Source: Thiomonas sp. (lineage in GTDB: Bacteria; Pseudomonadota; Gammaproteobacteria; Burkholderiales; Burkholderiaceae). Taken from it: DNA of 19,855 bases. Location of the stretch: the NCBI GenBank assembly GCA_027443745.1, contig DAIAZB010000261.1:1-19855 (forward strand), written 5' to 3'. The position numbers and the translations under genes were made by a program. Of the stretch, positions 15,385 to 19,855 are shown piece after piece. Position 1 is the stretch's first letter; every line of letters begins with the position of its first letter. Under the pieces are notes generated by a model. It worked only from the letters and a program-made list of their open reading frames with translations. It made no database searches and had not been told where the DNA came from.

Positions 15385-15648
15385 TCATTGCGTAATATGG
15401 AGATCAGCGTCATGTCCAAACTGTTCGCGTTTGACAATAGTGGCCAACGTACCGTGAATAAATCGGCCTTCCTTTTCAGCCAACTCGATTTCAAGTACTT
15501 TCTTGGGCGAGTTCATTAGTTTGATCTCTGGATAAACGAACTGCACCATCCATTTTTTATTTCGGCGAAAGAAAATATAATGCATACCCTCAAACGCTTC
15601 TTCGGCAGCATCGCGATAAACTCCGCCTTTTTCATATGGACTGTTCAT
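15385..15648 (-). CDS. Hypothetical protein beside oriT
   Basis: This 87-residue protein has AAGGA 7 bases before the ATG. It has an aromatic and basic middle (GMHYIFFRRNKKWMVQFVYP) and a charged C-terminal half (KKVLEIELAEKEGRFIHGTL). It has no signal peptide or membrane span, so it is probably cytoplasmic and mixed alpha/beta. It lies 32 bp downstream of another small gene on the same strand and ends just left of the oriT hairpin. A relaxosome or regulatory role would fit the place but cannot be shown. No family recognised. Confidence 0.65.
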   Translation of the reverse strand: MNSPYEKGGVYRDAAEEAFEGMHYIFFRRNKKWMVQFVYPEIKLMNSPKKVLEIELAEKEGRFIHGTLATIVKREQFGHDADLHITQ

Positions 15649-15680
15649 TTTATATCCTTGATGTGTTTGGTTTATAACGA

Positions 15681-16037
15681 TTAACTGATGCTTGCCCAGT
15701 CAGGAAGAATAGGCAAAGAAAGAATGAATACGGCCAACTCAAGGGCGGCCAGACAATAATCCGAGCCAGCCCGAATTTGAATGCGCTTGCTGCACTGGTC
15801 GATTAACTGCGCAGCGCGATAATCGGATTCATGCATGGCGAAAATGAGTTTTTCAAGATTCAACGTTCGTTCGATCAAATAACCGCGACCCGGATAATCG
15901 GTTTCTCCGATCACAGACTGCCGAAACGCTATTCTGCGTTGGGTAAATGTTTCGTACATTTTCGCGCCATCCTGTTCGGCTTGTTGCTGTTGTTTCATTT
16001 TCGATTTCTCCTGACTTTGATCATTTTGATTCATCAT
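15681..16037 (-). CDS. Hypothetical protein
   Basis: This 118-residue protein begins with a Gln/Lys-rich polar start (MMNQNDQSQEKSKMKQQQQA) and continues with helices (RGYLIERTLNLEKLIFAMHE, DYRAAQLIDQCSKRIQIRAG). It ends in a hydrophobic stretch (CLAALELAVFILSLPILPDW) that could be buried or membrane-touching. Starts at 16037 and 16034 are both possible; AAGGA lies 9 bases ahead of the first. The frame is open to 16058, but that start has no ribosome site. It lies one base after the TAA of a truncated upstream frame, so it was probably the second gene of an operon whose first gene is now lost. No family recognised. Confidence 0.62.
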   Translation of the reverse strand: MMNQNDQSQEKSKMKQQQQAEQDGAKMYETFTQRRIAFRQSVIGETDYPGRGYLIERTLNLEKLIFAMHESDYRAAQLIDQCSKRIQIRAGSDYCLAALELAVFILSLPILPDWASIS

Positions 16038-16038
16038 G

Positions 16039-16200
16039 TTAATTTTCCTTTGGCTCATTGGTTATCATCTGATAACCAATTTTCTTAATCTTGCTGAATG
16101 CCAGACTCCGAGCACTAACCCAATCTTCACCTTTTGCAATAAGTCCTCCTTGATCACTAATAAAGAGATTTGAGATAATGTGCCTCGCCCAGGAATCAAC
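16039..16200 (-). pseudogene. Tail of a truncated gene
   Basis: An open frame without any ATG, GTG or TTG runs from 16200 to the TAA at 16039-16041. It reads ARHIISNLFISDQGGLIAKG, then EDWVSARSLAFSKIKKIGYQ and MITNEPKEN. The protein-like composition and the tight TAA-C-ATG junction with the next gene suggest the real 3' end of a lost gene, cut off where the GC-rich replication operon ends (16196). The alternative is a non-coding leader: AAGGAGG at about 16150 precedes a TTG that opens a 24-codon frame. Confidence 0.38.
16057..16080. promoter_or_regulatory. Perfect 11-bp inverted repeat, candidate operator
   Basis: ATTGGTTATCA (16057-16067) and TGATAACCAAT (16070-16080) are exact reverse complements around TC. 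The site lies 20 bp upstream of the start at 16037, inside the truncated frame. Its size and symmetry suit a dimeric repressor. No T-run follows, so it is not a terminator. Confidence 0.55.
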
Positions 16201-16555
16201 CTAGGTCCAGATCTGCTGCAGCACGTTGCACCGCCCCTACCGGGGCTTGCGGCTGGGCATGCCCCGCGCCTGCCGGCGCTTCGGTCTTTGGGCTTTCAAA
16301 GGGCAGGCTGCGCCCTGCCCAGCGCTCGCGTATCGTTTCGCTCGGGGCGCCATCGGCACCGAGCGATTCGAGAAAGTCGATTTCTCCGCGCAGGCTGTCG
16401 CGGGCGTCCACAGGCATGGCCGTGATGACGCGCAGCACGGCCATGGGGTAAGTCTCGCCAGGCTGGGTTTCTATCTTGTGGCGGCGCATGCGCAGCAGTC
16501 GTCCCGCAAGCACGAGGCGAAACGCCGCGCGATGGGGCAGGGGCTGGGGCCTCAT
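16196..16555 (-). CDS. Small hypothetical protein downstream of repC
   Basis: This 119-residue protein starts at ATG 16555, overlapping the repC TGA (ATGA), so it is translationally coupled to the initiator. It has a basic first half (MRPQPLPHRAAFRLVLAGRL, LRMRRHK), a middle with PMAVLRVITAMPVDARDSLR and an acidic helix (GEIDFLESLGADG). The Pro/Ala-rich tail derives from the left arm of an inverted repeat (16257-16293). A longer frame to 16597 lies within repC and is less likely. No family recognised. A role in copy control or stability would fit its place in the operon but is inference. Confidence 0.55.
   Translation of the reverse strand: MRPQPLPHRAAFRLVLAGRLLRMRRHKIETQPGETYPMAVLRVITAMPVDARDSLRGEIDFLESLGADGAPSETIRERWAGRSLPFESPKTEAPAGAGHAQPQAPVGAVQRAAADLDLG
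16257..16293. repeat. Left arm of a 37-bp perfect inverted repeat
   Basis: These 37 bp are the exact reverse complement of 16563-16599. Similarity extends outward with mismatches for about 25 bp more (CCCCTACCGGGGC against GCCCCGGCAGGGG). The arms flank most of the small gene downstream of repC, 269 bp apart. Confidence 0.85.
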
Positions 16556-17679
16556 CTTGTCGGCCCAAAGACCGAAGCGCCGGCAGGCGCGGGGCATGCT
16601 GCGGTGACCAGCCCCGGCAGGGGCGGGTTCTGTGCATGGGTTGGGTGGGTCGGAGAGTCGGGCAAGCCGTCAGCGCGGCCCGGCTCTCTCTCCCCCCTTT
16701 CATGGGGGAGCTTTATACGGCCCCCGTTTTCAGAGGGAGAGGCGTAGTCAGGAACACGGGTTGGCGTAGCCAAGAACACGGGTTCCGGGCTGGATTCGAT
16801 GTTTTTTCGCTCGATGCGTGCAAGCTGGCGGTCGATTCCGACGCTCCACTCGTCCGTCGGTAGCTCGGCCAGCGCCTTGCGCAACTGCTGGCGGCGCTCC
16901 CTTGCTGTCGCCCCTTTTGCGTCCTCGCCCCACACGTGTCTTGCGAGCGTGTCCAGCCCGATCGGGGGGCAGGTGCCGTACCCGGGCCGCCAGCAAGCGA
17001 GCCAGTGGTACAGCACCTGACCGACGGGCGACAGATTGCGGAAGACCTGCATGCGCACGCGGCCGAACGAGCCATCGCCGAGCATGGCCCGTGTGAGCCG
17101 GTAGTTCAGGCTGACGCTGACCGCGTTGCGGCCCTCCCAGGAGCAGCCTGCAATCAGGTGGGTGAACGCGCCGCGCTCGCCGCTTTTGGCGGTCATGACG
17201 ATGCTCGACAAGCGGACGAGGCTGTCCCGGATCATCTGATGCGCCCGTCCGTCTGCCGGGTCGCGCCCGATCTCTCGGCAGAGGGCCGCCAAGGTCGTTT
17301 CCAGAGTGAACGCGTCCTTGTCGGAGGCGGCGTTCGGCTGCTTTTTCGGTGGAGTGGCAAGCAGCCCCTCGATGTCCATGCTTGGTTTCAAATCGGCATG
17401 CCGGTCCGCGTCGCGCAGGGCGAGTGCAGCGCACGCCAGCAGCACGCCGAGATCCTGCGCGTCGATCTCCGGGCCGTTGAGGATGATCTCGCCACCGTTC
17501 CAGGATTGGCGCAGGTTCTCGAGGTACCCCCGCCGCTCCGGCTTGCCGTCCTTGCCTGTCTTGAGACGGACCACTGGCTTGACCAGCCCCGACAAACCCA
17601 GCGGCATGTCCTGTCGGGCGATACCTGCACGCGCATCCATCGCCCGGCGCGCCGTGGGCGAGAGGTCAGAGCGGGCCAT
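16552..17679 (-). CDS. repC: RepC-type replication initiator (IncQ/RSF1010-like)
   Basis: This 375-residue protein resembles RSF1010 RepC, which binds oriV iterons and opens the origin. Shared features are an early GPEIDAQDLGVLLACAALAL segment, a middle LIAGCSWEGRNAVSVSLNYR, and the C-terminal winged-helix part VGQVLYHWLACWRPGYGTCP, LDTLARHVWGEDAKG, RRQQLRKALAELPT. RSF1010 RepC has the counterparts GPEPLGADDLRILQGLVAMA, LLHQRLCGWI, DTLCGYVWPSEASG and RKRRQRVREALPEL. Start ATG 17679 has AAGGAG 9 bases ahead; the longer frame to 17862 is only repA in another phase. The start overlaps the repA stop. RepC of RSF1010 has 283 residues; the extra length is mostly a Pro-rich C-terminus of about 80 residues. 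Confidence 0.88.
   Translation of the reverse strand: MARSDLSPTARRAMDARAGIARQDMPLGLSGLVKPVVRLKTGKDGKPERRGYLENLRQSWNGGEIILNGPEIDAQDLGVLLACAALALRDADRHADLKPSMDIEGLLATPPKKQPNAASDKDAFTLETTLAALCREIGRDPADGRAHQMIRDSLVRLSSIVMTAKSGERGAFTHLIAGCSWEGRNAVSVSLNYRLTRAMLGDGSFGRVRMQVFRNLSPVGQVLYHWLACWRPGYGTCPPIGLDTLARHVWGEDAKGATARERRQQLRKALAELPTDEWSVGIDRQLARIERKNIESSPEPVFLATPTRVPDYASPSENGGRIKLPHERGEREPGRADGLPDSPTHPTHAQNPPLPGLVTAACPAPAGASVFGPTR
16563..16599. repeat. Right arm of a 37-bp perfect inverted repeat
   Basis: Exact reverse complement of 16257-16293. This arm lies in the 3' end of repC and encodes its last residues (PAPAGASVFGPTR in part). Confidence 0.85.
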
Positions 17680-18550
17680 TGCGGCGCTCCTTCCCGGACC
17701 GGTGATCGGCCCTGCCCAGCTTTTGCAGCGCGTAGGCCATGAGCCGGCCGCCTGGCTGCTTCCTGAGCCATTTGGGTTCGGTCGGCTTGCCATAGTTGGC
17801 TTTGACCTGCGCCAGACGGATGTAAAAATGCCGTTCGAGGTCATCGGCAATCCCGTACTCATTCGCCTCCGACTCGCTCATCACGGTCAGGTTGAGCTGC
17901 AGGCGCACTGCGGTGGTCAGGCTGGATGCCCCTCGCGACCGCTCCCAGTCGTCGCCATCCTTGGATTTACCGATGTGGTGCAGAACCAGGATGGCGCATC
18001 CCGTTGCCCGTGCGATGCCGCCGAGGGCGCGCATGAGCATCGTCATGTCGCCGTTGTTGTTCTCGTCGCAGTCATGCAAAAATGCCAAGGGGTCGAGAAT
18101 GACCAGCCGGCGTCCCTCGGCGAGGGCGCGCAGCTTGGCGTAGAACGGGCCATGCCCGATGAGTCCGCCGGACTGCCGCTGGATCACCCGCAGGTCATCC
18201 TGCTCGTCGGTCCAGCTCTGCACGTCGAGCTCTGCATCGATTTGTGCAAGATCGTCAGGGCTCAGCGCCGCCCGCAGCTCGTTCAATCGATACTGCACCA
18301 CCTTCGGAATGTCTTCGCCCATGACGATGGCGACAGGGCCACTGGCCGGGGCGGGCCAGAGCACATCCCCCATGCCGCTACAGGCGGCTTTGCCCAAGGC
18401 AACGGAGATGCCGATGTGCAAGGCCAGAAAGCTCTTGCCGACCGCGCCCTGCCCGACGATCAGGCCCACAGTGCCCGCCAGCATGCCCGGGAGCACAAAG
18501 TCCAGGTGGGGCGGTTCTGCAGCTTCGGCGAATGTGACGCGCTGGGCCAT
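17666..18550 (-). CDS. repA: RepA-type replicative helicase (IncQ/RSF1010-like)
   Basis: This 294-residue RecA/DnaB-fold ATPase would act as the hexameric helicase at the origin. It opens PPHLDFVLPGMLAGTVGLIV, then GQGAVGKSFLAL with Walker A K39, and has Walker B LVILDPLAFLHD and an ILVLHHIGKSKDG sensor segment followed by RGASSLTTAVRLQL. RSF1010 RepA (279 residues) begins the same way (PPLDYVLPNMVAGTVGALVS, GGAGKS). Start ATG 18550 is one base after the stop of the upstream gene. A longer frame to 18664 only overlaps that gene in another phase. Its stop overlaps the repC start by 14 bp, so the repA-repC order and coupling are as in IncQ plasmids. Confidence 0.92.
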   Translation of the reverse strand: MAQRVTFAEAAEPPHLDFVLPGMLAGTVGLIVGQGAVGKSFLALHIGISVALGKAACSGMGDVLWPAPASGPVAIVMGEDIPKVVQYRLNELRAALSPDDLAQIDAELDVQSWTDEQDDLRVIQRQSGGLIGHGPFYAKLRALAEGRRLVILDPLAFLHDCDENNNGDMTMLMRALGGIARATGCAILVLHHIGKSKDGDDWERSRGASSLTTAVRLQLNLTVMSESEANEYGIADDLERHFYIRLAQVKANYGKPTEPKWLRKQPGGRLMAYALQKLGRADHRSGKERRNGPL

Positions 18551-18551
18551 C

Positions 18552-18842
18552 TCACACCCCCTGCCGGCCGGTGGCGGACTTGCGGCGGCGGCCTCGGCGG
18601 GGTGATGCGGCGGCTGGGGCGGTGGCTGGCGCGCCCGGCGAAAGGATCGCCTCGAGGTCGCCACGCCGCGTCAGCCAGGTGCGACCGATTCGCACCAGCG
18701 GCAGGCTGGCATGCTGAAATTGCATCAGGCCGCGCGCCGGGTTTGTCGGGTCAATTCTGATGTTGTTTTGGACAGATTTGTGCGACCGGCAAACCGCCGC
18801 GGCAATCTGCCGCGTGTCCAAAAAATCGAGTGATGAATCCAT
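18552..18842 (-). CDS. Small winged-helix-like DNA-binding protein heading the rep operon
   Basis: This 96-residue protein has an excisionase/AlpA-like outline: DTRQIAAAVCRSHKSVQNNI as helix-turn-helix, then LPLVRIGRTWLTRRGDLEAI as the wing and last helix. A basic Ala/Pro-rich tail follows (SPRRGRRRKSATGRQG). AGAGG lies 6 to 7 bases before the ATG. It is the first gene of the repA-repC operon, the place held by the autoregulatory repressor F in RSF1010. Repressor of the rep operon is therefore the first guess and excision factor the second. A TTGACG hexamer at 18890-18895 on this strand may be its -35 box, but there is no good -10. Confidence 0.72.
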   Translation of the reverse strand: MDSSLDFLDTRQIAAAVCRSHKSVQNNIRIDPTNPARGLMQFQHASLPLVRIGRTWLTRRGDLEAILSPGAPATAPAAASPRRGRRRKSATGRQGV

Positions 18843-18922
18843 TTTTGACCTCTAAAAAAGCGAGGTGCTCAAAAAATTGAATTCGGGTGCGTCAACCCCT
18901 CGTGAGCCTGGCGGGCGAGCAC

Positions 18923-18957
18923 AAAAAAACCGCCGGGCGCACAGGGCGCGGGCGGCT
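18923..18957 (-). terminator. Rho-independent terminator of the right-end small gene
   Basis: On the minus strand the sequence reads GCCGCC...GGCGG, with an inner GCGC/GCGC stem, followed by seven T (18929 to 18923). It lies about 20 bp after the stop of the gene at 18978-19394 and shields the rep operon from read-through. Confidence 0.7.
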
Positions 18958-18977
18958 TTCAGAGTTGATTTTTTAGG

Positions 18978-19394
18978 TCAGATCAAAGCGGCTCCCGCGC
19001 AAGGACGCGCGGCGGCGATGGGGCGCTGGGCCAAAATTCTGGGAGTGAGGGAGATGTGGGCCAGTGGGTGGCCTGATCTGATTTGCGCCGCGGGCCTAGG
19101 CTTGGAGTGCGCGTCCGCGCACTCGGTGATTTGGCCTTGAATTATTTTGGCCAGGGCCAAAAGCTGGGAGAGAAGGGGTAAGGGTCGGGCCCCTGCCACC
19201 TTCTTTTTGTTGATGTTCAGCGCCTTCATTTCGTGCCCAAGGCGGGCTCGGCCTGGATGCCGCGGGGCGTCATCCAGGCCGAGCCGGTCCACGTACTCCT
19301 TGCATACGCGGCCCATCCAAACAATCCAGTCGAGCGTGTCCAAAAGCTCGTCAGTTTTTGTTTGGGCTTTGCGATGTGATTCCATGGAAAACAT
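18978..19394 (-). CDS. Hypothetical protein at the right end of the element
   Basis: From ATG 19394 this is 138 residues. The first half looks protein-like (MESHRKAQTKTDELLDTLDW, IVWMGRVCKEYVDRLGLDDA). The second half is rich in Ala, Pro, Arg and Ile and less convincing. GGGG lies a few bases before 19394. An ATG at 19385 and a longer frame from 19460 are alternatives; the latter has no ribosome site but lies nearer to the TATAAT box at 19491-19496. A terminator follows the stop, which supports a real gene. No family recognised; a controller or excision factor would fit the place beside the attachment site, as a guess only. Confidence 0.5.
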   Translation of the reverse strand: MFSMESHRKAQTKTDELLDTLDWIVWMGRVCKEYVDRLGLDDAPRHPGRARLGHEMKALNINKKKVAGARPLPLLSQLLALAKIIQGQITECADAHSKPRPAAQIRSGHPLAHISLTPRILAQRPIAAARPCAGAALI

Positions 19395-19490
19395 GCTACC
19401 CCATAAAATTCCATCCGGCAACAGACTGTGCGTGATAACTTTACCACACATGTCAACCATAATGTGACGAATAACATGGTTAAAAGTTGC

Positions 19491-19496
19491 ATTATA
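19491..19496 (-). promoter_or_regulatory. Possible -10 box for the right-end gene
   Basis: TATAAT on the minus strand, in an AT-rich stretch upstream of the gene at 18978-19394. No good -35 hexamer is found at 16 to 18 bp. The leader to 19394 would be about 90 nt. Confidence 0.35.
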
Positions 19497-19545
19497 TAGT
19501 TTTGCCTATCGGGCTTGGCGTTGCGATAGAAAAGTTTTCGACGGT

Positions 19546-19559
19546 TCGCACGCGTGCGA
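19546..19559. repeat. 14-bp perfect palindrome beside the arm-site cluster
   Basis: TCGCACGCGTGCGA is its own reverse complement and abuts the first TGGGAAT-like motif (19560). It could bind a dimeric factor such as an excisionase or host protein. Confidence 0.4.
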
Positions 19560-19631
19560 TGGGAATCCAGTGGGACGCGCTGGGTGGAACAAAGTGGAAT
19601 TTGTGGGAATTGAGTGGGAATGGATTCCCAC
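19559..19631. promoter_or_regulatory. Cluster of TGGGAAT-like motifs, candidate right arm-type integrase sites
   Basis: TGGGAAT or a near variant begins at 19560, 19571, 19585, 19595, 19604 and 19615, mostly 9 to 11 bp apart, and an inverted ATTCCCAC lies at 19624-19631. The block 19599-19621 is identical to 388-410 beside the integrase. Helical phasing and presence near both ends fit arm-type integrase sites. Confidence 0.55.
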
Positions 19632-19649
19632 TGGTGAGCGTTTTGAACG

Positions 19650-19678
19650 AAAAAAGCCCGGCTGATTAGGTCGGGCTT
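19650..19678 (-). terminator. Rho-independent terminator downstream of tRNA-Arg
   Basis: On the minus strand AAGCCCG (19678-19672) and CGGGCTT (19660-19654) pair around 11 bases, followed by a run of T down to 19650. It lies 34 nt after the tRNA CCA end and inside the element, so the element supplies the terminator of the chromosomal tRNA gene. Confidence 0.8.
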
Positions 19679-19711
19679 GTTCTGTAACTCGTTGATTTTT
19701 TATATGTTTTT

Positions 19712-19787
19712 TGGCGCGCCCGGCTGGAATCGAACCAGCGGCCCTTGGCTTCGGAGGCCAATACTCTATCCACTGAGCTACGGGCGC
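19712..19787 (-). tRNA. tRNA-Arg (anticodon CCG)
   Basis: On the minus strand 76 nt fold as a complete tRNA with encoded CCA. The acceptor stem is GCGCCCG/CGGGCGC, the D stem starts GCTC, the anticodon stem is TTGGC/GCCAA around the loop CTCCGAA (anticodon CCG), and the T arm is GCTGG-TTCGATT-CCAGC. The discriminator is G73. It is intact although the element is inserted in it, because the element carries an identical 3' half. Confidence 0.97.
19716..19756. repeat. Right attachment site core within tRNA-Arg
   Basis: Identical to 286-326 over 41 bp. Strand exchange must have occurred within these bases, so the tRNA part to the left (discriminator G, CCA) and everything down to 327 came with the element. 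Confidence 0.9.
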
Positions 19788-19855
19788 GGATCTCGATGCT
19801 GCTGCCAACTGGCGGTGCGTGCGGCCGCCAGTCGCTGAGCGCTGTTGCCGCTGGC

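Larger units (their letters stand above)
286..19756. mobile_element. Integrative mobilizable element in tRNA-Arg(CCG), about 19.4 kb
   Basis: A 41-bp perfect direct repeat bounds the region (286-326 and 19716-19756). The right copy is the 3' half of an intact tRNA-Arg gene and the left copy is the displaced 3' half. Inside are a tyrosine integrase next to the left repeat, a TrwABC-like mobilization module with a candidate oriT, an IncQ-like repA-repC module and cargo genes. The distance between equivalent positions is 19,430 bp, the expected size of the excised circle. Only one mating-pair-formation-like gene (DotA/TraY) is present, so mobilizable fits better than self-transmissible. Confidence 0.88.

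Noticed and set aside
17680..17862. N-terminal extension of RepC to 17862
   Set aside because: It lies wholly within repA in another phase; the start at 17679 has a good ribosome site and the repA/repC overlap typical of IncQ operons.
17306..18760. Long plus-strand open frame (484 codons) opposite repA and repC
   Set aside because: Antisense to two recognised replication genes and without protein-like motifs.

Overview
The window holds an almost complete integrative mobilizable element of about 19.4 kb, inserted in the 3' half of a tRNA-Arg(CCG) gene. The host looks like a betaproteobacterium, probably Burkholderiales-like. That rests on the GC-rich genes, the OhrR-type regulator at the left edge and the general character of the proteins, so it is an inference and not an identification. 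A 41-bp perfect direct repeat, running from the tRNA anticodon loop to the end of the acceptor stem, lies at 286-326 and again inside the intact tRNA gene at 19716-19756. Excision between the copies would release a circle of 19,430 bp. Only 1-285 (start of ohrR with its operators) and 19757-19855 (5' part of the tRNA and flank) look chromosomal.

Left part, plus strand (about 327-3930): a tyrosine recombinase next to the attachment repeat, a DUF4160/DUF2442 pair, a decayed copy of an integrase 3' end, a three-gene AT-richer cassette of unknown function with overlapping frames, and a small secreted protein. From there to 19394 every supported gene is on the minus strand. 3953-5582 carries a CAP-domain lipoprotein and a DUF6573 protein. 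5583-6488 is a gene-free stretch with strong inverted repeats. 6489-7481 encodes a secreted protein with a coiled-coil-like tail.

The DNA-processing operon occupies 7627-15166. Read in its own direction it gives a ribbon-helix-helix accessory protein, a TrwB/TraD-type coupling protein, a 962-residue MOBF relaxase-helicase and, start overlapping stop, a DotA/TraY-family membrane protein. The first three follow the trwA-trwB-trwC order of plasmid R388. Upstream of them, at about 15220-15350, is a candidate oriT whose GAA-loop hairpin resembles that of R388. No other mating-pair genes are present, so the element is probably mobilized by a helper. Two small unknown genes and the tail of a truncated gene follow.

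The right part (16196-18842) is an IncQ/RSF1010-like replication operon: a small winged-helix-like DNA-binding protein, a RepA-type helicase, a RepC-type initiator and a small overlapping gene. No RepB-type primase is visible. A further small gene with its own terminator, a cluster of TGGGAAT-like integrase arm-site candidates, a terminator serving the tRNA and the tRNA itself complete the element.

Together: the integrase excises the element, the Rep module could maintain the circle, and relaxase, coupling protein and oriT could move it through a helper channel. The unusual points are the mix of IncQ-like replication with MOBF mobilization, the lone DotA/TraY protein, the integrase-tail duplication around a small cargo pair, and the swap of the tRNA discriminator base by the insertion.
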